Shown piece by piece: positions 18,190 through 25,986 of a stretch of 64,000 bases of DNA. The position numbers were made by a program, and so were the translations under genes. Under the pieces are notes generated by a model, which saw only the letters and a list, made by a program, of their open reading frames with translations, ran no database searches and had not been told where the DNA came from. The stretch is from Devosia faecipullorum (GTDB lineage Bacteria > Pseudomonadota > Alphaproteobacteria > Rhizobiales > Devosiaceae): NCBI RefSeq assembly GCF_015158295.1, contig NZ_JACDXV010000002.1, forward strand, positions 124,001 to 188,000. The letters are read 5' to 3'. The number at the start of each line of letters is the position of its first letter. Positions within the stretch are counted from its first letter, which is position 1.

Positions 18190-18960
18190 ATGGACAGGTC
18201 CGGCGGACAGGCCCGCCATTCAGGCGACCTCATCGCCAGTGTTTCGGGGCGGAATCCGGCACGCAACCTGCATTCGGATGTGTTGTGGGCGCTGGGATTC
18301 GCCATTGTATCGGGGCAATATCCGCAAGGATCGATCCTGCCGCCCGACAGCGACCTTCTGGAGCAGTTCGGTGTGTCGCGCACGGTATTGCGCGAAGCGC
18401 TCAAGACGCTGGCGGCCAAGGGGCTGATCGAAGCGCGGGCGCGGATCGGTACTCGCGTGCTGGCCAAGGAGCGCTGGAACCTCTTCGACAGCGATGTCCT
18501 CGCCTGGCATTTTGAACTGGGCCCTGACATCGCGTTTCTGCGCAGCCTCGCCGAAGTGCGTATCGGCATCGAGATCGAGGCGGCGGCGCTCGCCGCCGAG
18601 CGCGCCTCGGCCGAGCAGGCGTCCACGCTCAGCGATTGGGTGGACAAGATGGCGGCATCCGAAAGCCCGGGCGATTTCGCGCGCCATGACCTTGCCTTCC
18701 ACAAGGCGCTGGCCGAAGCCTCAGGCAATCCCTTCATGGCTTCGATCAGCGCGCTGGTGGAAATGGCGCTGACCGCCGCTTTCACCATTTCCTCGCCGGT
18801 CAATGATCCGGCGTCTTTGGCCGAGACCGTGAGCGTGCATCGGAGCATTGCCGAGGCGGTGCGCGATGGCGATGTCGCTGCCGCCCGCGCCGCGATGCGC
18901 GATGCCATAGCCCAGGGTTTTGCCCGCGCCGCCGGACAGATGGAAAAATCTTCGCCTTAG
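18190..18960 (+). CDS. FadR-subfamily GntR transcriptional regulator
   Basis: A 256-aa regulator. The N-terminal winged helix-turn-helix is visible around residues 45-105 (SILPPDSDLLEQFGVSRTVL, then LKTLAAKGLIEARARIGTRV). A C-terminal all-helical FCD ligand domain follows, with its typical metal-binding Asp/His pattern (FARHDLAFHKALAEASGNP). The open frame starts at 18088, but ATG 18190 has AAGGAG nine bases upstream and gives normal length. FCD regulators usually repress sugar-acid or organic-acid catabolic operons and are released by an intermediate. Here it precedes sugar-catabolic genes and remnants, so it is likely their local regulator. Confidence 0.87.
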   Translation: MDRSGGQARHSGDLIASVSGRNPARNLHSDVLWALGFAIVSGQYPQGSILPPDSDLLEQFGVSRTVLREALKTLAAKGLIEARARIGTRVLAKERWNLFDSDVLAWHFELGPDIAFLRSLAEVRIGIEIEAAALAAERASAEQASTLSDWVDKMAASESPGDFARHDLAFHKALAEASGNPFMASISALVEMALTAAFTISSPVNDPASLAETVSVHRSIAEAVRDGDVAAARAAMRDAIAQGFARAAGQMEKSSP

Positions 18961-18961
18961 A

Positions 18962-19103
18962 AGCGCGCTGTTCGATGCCGAGGCGGCGCGCAAGGACTTC
19001 ATTGCCCGGCCCGAGGACGTTGCCGACTTGGCGCTTCATCTTGCCGGCGCTACCTAATACAAGCAGCCAGGTTCATTTCATCGATGGTGGCTGGACGGCC
19101 TGA
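18962..19103 (+). pseudogene. Remnant of a short-chain dehydrogenase/reductase C-terminus
   Basis: No complete gene fits here, but the sequence reads as an SDR tail in two frames. From 18962 one frame gives a stretch containing FIARPEDVADLALHLAGAT and stops at TAA 19055. The next frame then reads NTSSQVHFIDGGWTA and stops at TGA 19101. ARPEDVADLALHLA plus VHFIDGGWTA is the hallmark end of SDR enzymes. The N-terminal ~200 residues, including the NAD site and the YxxxK motif, are gone. The fragment begins within the last codons of the FadR gene, which suggests a deletion that joined the two. Sugar-acid SDRs commonly accompany the neighbouring enzymes. Confidence 0.75.
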
Positions 19104-19159
19104 GGCGGCGATCCAGCCAGGCTCGCCGGCCCGCGCAGCAAACAGTGTCAGGACAAGCA

Positions 19160-20128
19160 ATGCAGTCTCACAGAATTGGCAATACCGCCGTTTCCGTCAC
19201 CGACGTCTCGATGGGCTGCGCGTCCATCGGCAATCTGGGTGCGGCCATCAGCGATGAGATGGCCCGCGAAGTGCTGGAAGCTGCCTGGGAGGGCGGCATC
19301 CGCTATTTCGACACGGCCCCCCGCTATGGCAGCGGCCGGTCCGAGCAGCGTCTGGGCGAGTTCTTCGCCACCAGAGCGCGGGACCAATTCACCGTCTCTA
19401 CCAAGGTCGGACGGGTTCTGACCCCCGGCGCAGCGCGCGCCGAGGCCCATGGTTTCATCGATCCCCTGCCCAATGATGTGCACTACGATTATAGCGCCGA
19501 GGGGTTCCGCCGGAGTCTCGAAGGCAGCCGGGAGCGGCTTGGCGTCGACTATATCGACATCGTCTATGTCCACGATATCGGCGTCTATACCCATGGCGAG
19601 GCCGATAATCGGCGCCATATGCAGCCATTGATGGGGGATGGGCTGGCCTATCTGGCCGAGCTCAAGGCGCAGGGCCGGATCGGCGCCTATGGTCTGGGCG
19701 TCAATGAAAGCGCGATCTGCGTCGAGATCATGCAGAGCCATCCCCTCGATGTCATTCTCCTCGCCGGACGCTGGACCCTGCTCGACCGCCAGGCCGAGGC
19801 TGATCTGGTGCCGCTTTGCGCCAGGACCGGGACCAGGCTGGTCCTGGGCGGCATTTTCAATTCCGGCATCCTGGCAGTCGGGCCCAAGCCCGGCGCCTGG
19901 TATGATTATGCTCCGGCAAGCGAGGCCATCCTTGAGCAGGTGCGGGAGCTCGAACGGGCCTTTGCCGCCACCGGAACTACGCTTCCTCATGCCGCCTTGC
20001 AGTTCGGCAAGACGCGGCCAAACGTGGTCAGCATACTCATCGGCACCGGCAATCCGGCGACGCTGGCCCGCAATCTCGAAATGCTTGAAAATCCGCTCCC
20101 GCCAGCGGCGCTGGCGCTGCTGGGCTGA
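19160..20128 (+). CDS. Aldo/keto reductase (aldose 1-dehydrogenase-like)
   Basis: A 322-aa AKR, closest in character to the D-threo-aldose/L-fucose 1-dehydrogenase group that oxidises C1 of deoxy-sugars to lactones. Catalytic features: Asp and Tyr in YFDTAPRYGSGRSEQRLGEF, Lys in STKVGRVL, His in YVHDIG. The C-terminal NADP site includes PNVVSILIGTGNP. A GTG at 19145 is in frame, but ATG 19160 has AGGA at good spacing. The lactonase-like gene follows 8 bases later. An SDR remnant lies immediately upstream and a mutarotase remnant downstream, so this enzyme belonged to a deoxy-sugar catabolic operon. Confidence 0.87.
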   Translation: MQSHRIGNTAVSVTDVSMGCASIGNLGAAISDEMAREVLEAAWEGGIRYFDTAPRYGSGRSEQRLGEFFATRARDQFTVSTKVGRVLTPGAARAEAHGFIDPLPNDVHYDYSAEGFRRSLEGSRERLGVDYIDIVYVHDIGVYTHGEADNRRHMQPLMGDGLAYLAELKAQGRIGAYGLGVNESAICVEIMQSHPLDVILLAGRWTLLDRQAEADLVPLCARTGTRLVLGGIFNSGILAVGPKPGAWYDYAPASEAILEQVRELERAFAATGTTLPHAALQFGKTRPNVVSILIGTGNPATLARNLEMLENPLPPAALALLG

Positions 20129-20136
20129 GGCAAGTC

Positions 20137-21006
20137 ATGCAAATTCTCGATACGCATCTGCATCTGGTCTACCGGCCGCAATTCCAGCAGCCCTGGATGG
20201 CCGGTTTTCCCGCCATCGACCAGGCCTGGACCGCGCAAAGCTATTTCGCCGAGGCGGAACCGCTCGGCATTGTCGGCGCCCTCCATATGGAGGTGGACGT
20301 CGTCGAAGCGCAGATGCTTGAGGAAGCCCGCTTCATGGGCACGGCGCATCCAAAGGTCATCGGCGCCATTGCGGCGGGGCGGCCGGAGCATGCGAATTTC
20401 TCCGCTCACCTCGACGCGCTGGCAAAAATGCCCCATGTCCGGGGGGTGCGGCGCGTCCTGCACACCATGCCCGACGAGCTATCCACTTCGGCGCTATTCG
20501 TGGACAATATCAGGCTATTGGCGGCGCAGGGCCTGAGCTTTGATCTTTGCGTGCGCGCCAACCAGCTGCATCTGGCCCATCGGCTGGCGGCAGCCGCGCC
20601 CGACGTGCAGTTCATTCTCGACCATTGCGGCAATCCCGATATTGCGGGGGAGGGCTATGCGGGCTGGAAAACGGGTCTGGCGCAGCTGGCGGGGCTGCCC
20701 AATGTTGCCGCCAAGATTTCCGGCATTGCGGTCAATGCCGCGCCGGGCTGGGGGGCGGATACGCTCAAGCCCTATGTCGAGCAGGTGATCGAGAATTTCG
20801 GCTGGGACCGGGTGGTCTGGGGGTCGGACCATCCGGTGCTGCGGCTCAATGGCAGCCTTGGGCGCTGGGTCGAGGCCTCACTCGACTTGACCGCCTCGGC
20901 GTCCGAGGCCGAGCGCTCGAAGCTTTTTTATCATAATGCCAAGCGCATCTATCGGCTCGGAGGACAACATGAAGCGGGTCGGATCAGTCATCGGGATAAA
21001 GCCTGA
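20137..21006 (+). CDS. Amidohydrolase family lactonase (COG3618 type)
   Basis: A 289-aa amidohydrolase-2 protein resembling L-fuconolactone/L-rhamnonolactone lactonases. It would hydrolyse the sugar lactone made by the preceding aldo/keto reductase. Motifs: the N-terminal metal pair in LDTHLHLVY, the strand-end FILDHCGNPDI, AKISGIA, and the final Asp in VWGSDHPVL. The last ~12 residues (after RIYRLGG) overlap the start of the broken mutarotase gene in another frame. It may therefore be slightly extended or may be the original end; the catalytic core is intact. Pathway inferred from context: sugar to lactone to acid. Confidence 0.86.
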   Translation: MQILDTHLHLVYRPQFQQPWMAGFPAIDQAWTAQSYFAEAEPLGIVGALHMEVDVVEAQMLEEARFMGTAHPKVIGAIAAGRPEHANFSAHLDALAKMPHVRGVRRVLHTMPDELSTSALFVDNIRLLAAQGLSFDLCVRANQLHLAHRLAAAAPDVQFILDHCGNPDIAGEGYAGWKTGLAQLAGLPNVAAKISGIAVNAAPGWGADTLKPYVEQVIENFGWDRVVWGSDHPVLRLNGSLGRWVEASLDLTASASEAERSKLFYHNAKRIYRLGGQHEAGRISHRDKA

Positions 21007-21132
21007 GGCGATCACGAAATATTAGGCCCTGTGCGAACAGGAAAACCCGCTGTTTTCCGATTTCGAATATGCTGGGTCGGAGTACGAACGAAGACGGCCG
21101 CAGATGCCGAAACGCAGCGCTGGTTGGCCCTG
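20969..21132 (+). pseudogene. Broken L-rhamnose mutarotase (RhaM-like)
   Basis: ATG 20969 has GGAGG five bases upstream and begins MKRVGSVIGIKPEAITKY, the signature N-terminus of L-rhamnose mutarotase, but stops at TAG 21023. The same frame then reads ENPLFSDFEYAG (bases 21041-21076), equivalent to the family's mid-protein strand. The conserved tail TAADAETQRWLAL follows in a different frame at 21094-21132. About 30 central residues and the far C-terminus are missing. It is thus a gene damaged by an internal deletion, a stop and a frameshift, ending next to the tRNA-Ala gene. It overlapped the lactonase gene end, as tightly packed operon members do. Confidence 0.82.
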
Positions 21133-21178
21133 GGCGTTTCAAGCAAACCCGTATCCAAGTCCTTGATTTTCATCGGAG

Positions 21179-21254
<76 letters not shown>

Positions 21255-21264
21255 ATTCCGAGGC

Positions 21265-21270
21265 AATATA
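21265..21270 (-). promoter_or_regulatory. -10 box of the tRNA-Ala promoter
   Basis: Minus strand TATATT, about 10 bases before the tRNA 5' end. A weak -35 (TTGTTC) lies 19 bases further upstream. Confidence 0.45.
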
Positions 21271-21568
21271 TGACGAGAATCGGGTTGGAGAACAAGGGGG
21301 CGATTGTCAGGGCCTTCGGTGAAAGGCGCGGTTTTTTGCGGCGGGGGATAGGGCGTGGTGCGAGAATTTGGGCGGGGACACCGCCCGGAATTTGTTGTTG
21401 CCTGTGGGATCGAGTCAGAACAGCGCGATGCGGTGGTGGGGAGGCCGGTATCACGGATAAATCAGCGCTCCGGATTAACCCTGCTTAAATCTGCCCATAT
21501 CTTGCCGGCTTGACCGTGTTAATTTCGCGTTAACGGCCCGAGGGGCCGGCAAGCTCCGGGGCCAGAAC
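21271..21568. other. Non-coding stretch between tRNA-Ala and a membrane protein gene
   Basis: About 300 bases without a supportable gene. I see a GGGCGGGGACACCGCCC hairpin near 21372, an AT-richer pocket with GTTAATTTCGCGTTAAC near 21518-21535 (likely the promoter area of the downstream gene), and nothing else recognisable. Confidence 0.5.
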
Positions 21569-22915
21569 ATGCAGCTCAAGCCGAATGCCTTCCGCCTGCA
21601 CGAAACCGTGCGCTCCGTCGAAACCATGAGCCGCTTCGCGCTCGCCGTTCTTGCCTTGGCCTCGGGCGTCTATACCTATCTGGGCGTGCGCGGCCTGCTC
21701 GACGGCTCGGCGAGTTTCGTCTTTTTTGCCGCCATCATCTATTCGGTGGCCGTCTCGGTCGCCATCTATGCCTTCTGGACCTACATGATGCGCTTCATTC
21801 CGCTGGTGGTCGGCGGGGTGCAGCGGCTTGGCCTCTTCGTCACCATGGCGGTGGGCTGCTGCATGATCATCGCCATGTCGTCCTGGCTCAACGCCGCGGC
21901 GCTGGCCGGTTCGGCGGCGCTTGAGCAGCATATGGCGGTGACGCTGCAAGGCTATGCCGAGGATCTCGACAATGCCCATGCCCGGGCTTTGGCCAGCCAG
22001 AGCCTGTTGCCCGATGTCGAGCGCGCCGCCGCCCGCTTTTCCGCCCTGGCGCAGGACGAGCGGGACAGCGGGGCGCTGACCGGCACGCAGGGTTCGGGGA
22101 GTGTCGTGCAATTGCTCAGCCAGATGAGCACGCAGATGAACCAGCTCGGCGCCACGATCAGCGGTTCGCGCGCGGACGTCGCCACCCTTTTCGAGAACGG
22201 CTCGGCGCGGCTGGCCACGATGCGCGAACTGGTCTCGACTCCGGGCGACATCACGCCGCGCGCCGATGCCTTTCAGGCCGAGGCGGTGCAGCTTTCTGCG
22301 ATCATCGCCGCCTTGCAGCAGACCGATGTGGCGGCTTCGGTCAAACGGGCCGCCGCCGATCTTTCCGCCGGTTTCATCGCCCCGATCGCCGATGGCCGCT
22401 CCGCCGACCTCGCCAATCGGCAGGATCAGGTCATGGAAACGGTGCGCGCTTCGGTGGCGGCGCAATCAGCGGCTTTGTCGGGCGCCGCCGATGAAATCCT
22501 CGCTCAGCCGGTGGTGGAACAACGCCGCTTCGTGCCGCTTTCCTCCGCCGAGGCGGTGATCCGCTATTGGTCCGATTTCATCCCCTCCTGGGCCGGCGCC
22601 ATTTCCATCGACCTCTTGCCCGTGGTTCTGGTGCTGACGCTGATGGTGGTCAATGATGCGATGCGGCGCGAGGCCGAGACCCTCCAGGAGGCGGAGACCA
22701 TTACCGCCGCCGAGATGCTGCGGGTCATGGCCCTTTATAGGCGCATGGGGGCCGAAGGCGCTTCCGAAGCCGCCGCGGCGCTGGCGCCACATTTCACGGA
22801 GCGGGAAGCAATCCCGCCCGATGGCGTCGACAAGCCGCGTCCGGATGACGATGCCACTGTTACCCCGATCGCTTCGGCGCCGCGCAAACGGGGCGAAGGT
22901 CCGCGTCCGGCATGA
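21569..22915 (+). CDS. Multi-pass membrane protein with long extracytoplasmic helical region, unknown function
   Basis: A 448-aa protein I do not recognise by name. It begins with a short basic cytoplasmic segment, then three hydrophobic helices at about residues 23-40, 48-72 and 83-115. A ~230-residue polar, alanine-rich, coiled-coil-like region follows (periplasmic by topology, residues ~120-340), then another helix (IDLLPVVLVLTLMVV) and a charged, proline-rich tail ending at the coupled next gene. The layout recalls envelope sensor or scaffold proteins. The stop overlaps the next start as ATGA, so the partner is the ClpP-like protease. Function cannot be assigned from sequence alone. Confidence 0.7.
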   Translation: MQLKPNAFRLHETVRSVETMSRFALAVLALASGVYTYLGVRGLLDGSASFVFFAAIIYSVAVSVAIYAFWTYMMRFIPLVVGGVQRLGLFVTMAVGCCMIIAMSSWLNAAALAGSAALEQHMAVTLQGYAEDLDNAHARALASQSLLPDVERAAARFSALAQDERDSGALTGTQGSGSVVQLLSQMSTQMNQLGATISGSRADVATLFENGSARLATMRELVSTPGDITPRADAFQAEAVQLSAIIAALQQTDVAASVKRAAADLSAGFIAPIADGRSADLANRQDQVMETVRASVAAQSAALSGAADEILAQPVVEQRRFVPLSSAEAVIRYWSDFIPSWAGAISIDLLPVVLVLTLMVVNDAMRREAETLQEAETITAAEMLRVMALYRRMGAEGASEAAAALAPHFTEREAIPPDGVDKPRPDDDATVTPIASAPRKRGEGPRPA

Positions 22916-23730
22916 AAAGCGAGGCCAATGCGCGCATCGATGGCAAGGAGCGGCCAATGCTGGCGGCGCTGGCGGCGCGATTGATGCGCATCGATGACGG
23001 ATCGATCCTGCGCGCGGCCTTTTTTGCGCTGCTTCTGGGCACGCTTGGCGTGCTGCTCATCGATTTCCGCGCGCTCACTGCAAATGCGCCCGAAGCGCTG
23101 ACGTACCGGCCGCAGCCCGTCCTGCCGCCCGCCAATTCTCCTGACGAGGACGGGCAGAAACGCCCCGCGGTCACCACCAGTCCGGCGCTGCTCGAAGCGC
23201 CGCTGGTCATTGCTCTGGGCTCGGGCGGGGTGCTCAGCCTCACCGGCACCGTCGATCCGGGCAGCGCCGCGCGTTTTGCCGAAGAGATCGCGGCGCGGGG
23301 CGAATATGTCGAGACGGTATTGCTCGATTCCCCCGGCGGTTCGGTGGAAGATGCCCTACTTATTGGGGCATTGATCCGGGACAAGGCCATGACGACGCGG
23401 GTGGCGAGCGGTGGCCTTTGCGCCTCGTCCTGCCCGGTGATCTTCGCGGCGGGAGCCGAGCGGCAGGCCGGACGCGATGCTGCGATCGGGGTGCACCAGA
23501 TCTATGCGGCAGCGCTCAGCGCCACGCTGATCGATGCTCTCACTGTGGCTGGAGTGGCCATGGCCGATGCGCAGGAAGTGACGGCGCGGATCACCCGGCA
23601 CCTGGCGCTGTCGGGGGTCGATCCGGCGCTGTGGCTGCATGCCTTGGAAACGCCGCCTGACCGGCTCTATTATTTTTCGCCTGCGGAAATGGATGAATTC
23701 AGGCTGGTGACCGCCTGGCTGGACAATTGA
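22912..23730 (+). CDS. Membrane-anchored ClpP/SppA-like serine protease homologue
   Basis: A 272-aa protein with one N-terminal membrane helix (residues ~33-52) and a proline-rich linker. The rest is a crotonase-fold ClpP-like domain: VLLDSPGGSVEDALLIGALI, then GLCASSCPVIFAAG with the probable nucleophile Ser172, and IGVHQIY with His195. The spacing matches the secreted ClpP-like proteases found in alphaproteobacteria. The active site would face the periplasm. It starts within the stop codon of the membrane protein gene (ATGA overlap), so the two are made together and probably act together, perhaps with the protease trimming an envelope substrate that the partner presents. The target is unknown. 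Confidence 0.8.
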   Translation: MKSEANARIDGKERPMLAALAARLMRIDDGSILRAAFFALLLGTLGVLLIDFRALTANAPEALTYRPQPVLPPANSPDEDGQKRPAVTTSPALLEAPLVIALGSGGVLSLTGTVDPGSAARFAEEIAARGEYVETVLLDSPGGSVEDALLIGALIRDKAMTTRVASGGLCASSCPVIFAAGAERQAGRDAAIGVHQIYAAALSATLIDALTVAGVAMADAQEVTARITRHLALSGVDPALWLHALETPPDRLYYFSPAEMDEFRLVTAWLDN

Positions 23731-23832
23731 GGACTTGGGGGAACTGCGGGCCACGCCCATTCGTTTTGCCACAGCAATGGGCCGAAATGTGCGGCATGGC
23801 GGTCCGCGACGTATTGAAGCGAGGAGGCCAGA

Positions 23833-24111
23833 ATGAGCCAAGCGCATGTGCTGACCCGGCATCGGGACATTCAGAACTGGGTGCATGACCGCAAGGGCAT
23901 GCCCGCCATCGCCCGCATCCGCGACCGGTTCGGCGCGGAGCATTCCGAGCTAACCTTGCGGTTCTCTCAGCATGATGAGGGCCATGAGGATACCGGCATG
24001 AGCCCCTGTTCCTGGGCGGCGTGGCTGGCCGAGCTGGACCGCCAGCAATTGGCGCTGCGCGTCGAGCCCGGCGGGCATTGCGATCTGGTATCGCGTCAAA
24101 CGATGAATTGA
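23833..24111 (+). CDS. Small conserved hypothetical protein
   Basis: A 92-aa soluble protein with no membrane segment. The start is well supported by GAGGAGG eight bases before the ATG. The N-terminal TRHRDIQNWVHDRKGMPA pattern and a central acidic region (LRFSQHDEGHED) resemble small alphaproteobacterial proteins of unknown function in which a helical DNA- or RNA-binding-looking start is followed by a compact strand-rich part. It stands alone between the ClpP-like gene and a convergent luciferase-like gene. I cannot assign a role. Confidence 0.65.
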   Translation: MSQAHVLTRHRDIQNWVHDRKGMPAIARIRDRFGAEHSELTLRFSQHDEGHEDTGMSPCSWAAWLAELDRQQLALRVEPGGHCDLVSRQTMN

Positions 24112-24132
24112 GCGCCAAAACCCGCGTCGAGG

Positions 24133-25155
24133 CTATTGGTCCGTCGCCGCGCGCGGCGCAATGCCCAGCGCTTCGGCCAATAATTGGTAGGAGCGGCGGC
24201 GCAAGGCATAGGAATGGATGGTGGTGGTGATCATGACCTCGTCGGCCCCGGCCTCGTGTGCCTTGTGCGCAATGGCTTCCGCCATCTGCGTCGGATCGCC
24301 AACCATCCACAGGCTCGATTGCTGATCGATAACCTGCTGCTGGGCGGGGGTGAGGCGATGTTCGAGCGCTTTTTCCGGCGAGGTTAGCTGCCGCTGCTCG
24401 CCGGTCACGAAACGGGCCCAGTTCACCGATTGGGAGATTGATAGATATTTCGCCTCCTCCGCGCTGGGCGCACAGATGACCGAGAGGCACAAAATGGTGC
24501 GCGGCTCGGGAAAATCATGCGAGGGCCGGAAGGCGTCGCGATAGGCGGCAAAGGCAGGCGCGGCCGGGGTATGGCTGAAATGGGCGGCAAAGGCATAGCC
24601 GAAACCCAATTGGCCCGCCGCCGAAGCGCTGGCTCCCGACGAGCCGAGCAGCCATTTGGGCGGCAGGGAGACCCCACCGGGCGAAACCGGAACGCGCGAA
24701 AACGGATGGTCGGGCGGAAAGGAATCCTCGTCGAAGGCCATGAGTTCGGCCAGATAGGCGGAAAAGTCCTCGCCGCCGCCGCTGCGCAGCGCGCGCATGG
24801 CATAGCCATCGCCGCCCGGCGCGCGGCCAATGCCTAGGTCGATGCGGCCCGGATAGAGCGCTTCGAGCGTGCGATAGGCTTCGGCAATGCGCAAGGGCGC
24901 ATGGTTGAGCAGCATGACGCCGCCCGAGCCGACGCGGATGCCCCGGGTTGCCGCGGCGGCGCTGCCGATGAGAATTTCGGGAACCGAGGAGGCGATTGAG
25001 GGCATGCCGTGATGTTCGGCATACCAGAGCCGGTTATAGCCCAGGGCATCGGCTTTTTGCGCCAGGAGCACGGTTTCCGCCATGGCCTCTTGCGTTGAAA
25101 CGCCCTCGGCGATGGGGGCGAGGTCCTGCAGGGACAAGGCGAAAGGTGCGGGCAT
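24133..25155 (-). CDS. LLM-class flavin-dependent oxidoreductase
   Basis: A 340-aa luciferase-like monooxygenase (bacterial luciferase alpha/beta-like barrel) expected to use FMN or F420. Visible points: the first strand start LSLQDLAPIAEG, the conserved LWYAEHHGMPSIASS, GSGGVMLLNHAPLRIAEAY and PGRIDLGIGRAPGG. These match the group of LLM proteins typified by YhbW, where the substrate is usually unknown. The start matches the family N-terminus. It converges with the small hypothetical gene and is divergent from the PagL-like gene. The family call is firm, the reaction is not. Confidence 0.92.
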   Translation of the reverse strand: MPAPFALSLQDLAPIAEGVSTQEAMAETVLLAQKADALGYNRLWYAEHHGMPSIASSVPEILIGSAAAATRGIRVGSGGVMLLNHAPLRIAEAYRTLEALYPGRIDLGIGRAPGGDGYAMRALRSGGGEDFSAYLAELMAFDEDSFPPDHPFSRVPVSPGGVSLPPKWLLGSSGASASAAGQLGFGYAFAAHFSHTPAAPAFAAYRDAFRPSHDFPEPRTILCLSVICAPSAEEAKYLSISQSVNWARFVTGEQRQLTSPEKALEHRLTPAQQQVIDQQSSLWMVGDPTQMAEAIAHKAHEAGADEVMITTTIHSYALRRRSYQLLAEALGIAPRAATDQ

Positions 25156-25299
25156 GGTGGGGCTTTCCGGTAGAACCTACTTTATCGTTAGATCACGATA
25201 ATAGGCCGCAAGATCAAGAGGCGGCGCGAATTTTTGCCGGATCGCGTTGACAGGAGAGGCCACCGATGGCCCTATGCGCGCCATTATGGAGTTGCGGCG

Positions 25300-25884
25300 A
25301 TGAACAGGCTGGTTGCGGTATTTTGGGCGTTCGGTGTCGGGTTTGTTCCGGCCCAGGCGCAGGATCTGCTGGATCCGCGGCCGCTCGCCGGTGTGGTGGA
25401 TGAATTGCGGTTCGGGCTTCACGCCCATGACGTCCATCACGCCGCCCTGCCGTTCCTCGTCAATCAATGGGATACGAGCCGCGTTGAGGATGTGAGCTTT
25501 GACGTGCTCTTCACTTCGCCGGACCTCGATGCCTTTCGCTGGATCGGCGCGCCGCGGCCCGAAATCGGCGCCACCATCAATTTTGCCGGCCGCGACAGCC
25601 TGGTTCATGCCAATCTGACCTGGCAATTGCCGGTCTTCGACACCCCGTTCTATCTCGAAGCGGGTCTGGGTGCGGCCATTCACGATGGCGCCTTGACCGG
25701 CGCGGCGCCCGGCGCCAAGAATTTCGGCTGCCGCGTCAATTTCTATGAGCGCTGGGGCGTCGGGGCGCATCTGAGCGAGAATGCCACCGCCACGCTGACC
25801 TATGAGCACACCTCCAATAATGGCTGGTGCGCCGCCAATGATGGTCTGTCCAATTTCGGCCTGCGGCTGGGCTGGAAATTCTAG
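25300..25884 (+). CDS. Lipid A deacylase (PagL-like) / acyloxyacyl hydrolase
   Basis: A 194-aa outer-membrane beta-barrel candidate. Residues 1-21 form a signal peptide (MNRLVAVFWAFGVGFVPAQA). The rest alternates in amphipathic strands and ends with the aromatic residue of GLRLGWKF, typical of outer-membrane proteins. The PagL-family active-site motif HxSN is present as EHTSNNG (His170, Ser172). PagL removes the 3-O-acyl chain of lipid A. ATG 25300 is preferred over the upstream in-frame start because it opens the signal peptide and has GGAG upstream. The stop codon is the first part of a ~100-bp repeat that continues to the next gene. Confidence 0.82.
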   Translation: MNRLVAVFWAFGVGFVPAQAQDLLDPRPLAGVVDELRFGLHAHDVHHAALPFLVNQWDTSRVEDVSFDVLFTSPDLDAFRWIGAPRPEIGATINFAGRDSLVHANLTWQLPVFDTPFYLEAGLGAAIHDGALTGAAPGAKNFGCRVNFYERWGVGAHLSENATATLTYEHTSNNGWCAANDGLSNFGLRLGWKF

Positions 25885-25986
25885 AGCGTTTCCAGGAAAA
25901 GTGGATACCGGTTTTCCGGTTCGGAAACGCGATAAAACAAACACTTAGACCATTTCAACGTTTCTACTAAACGCTGAAATGATCTA
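25881..25986. repeat. ~100-bp intergenic repeat, copy 1
   Basis: It begins at CTAG (PagL-like stop codon) and ends at CTAG (stop codon of the minus-strand flavoprotein). It shares ordered blocks with 37569-37672: AGGAA..GTGGATA, TTCCGG, GCGATAAAACA, CCATTTCA and CGCTGAAATG. The last two form a terminal inverted repeat. Similar elements are familiar in Hyphomicrobiales intergenic regions. It may end transcripts of both convergent genes. Confidence 0.8.
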
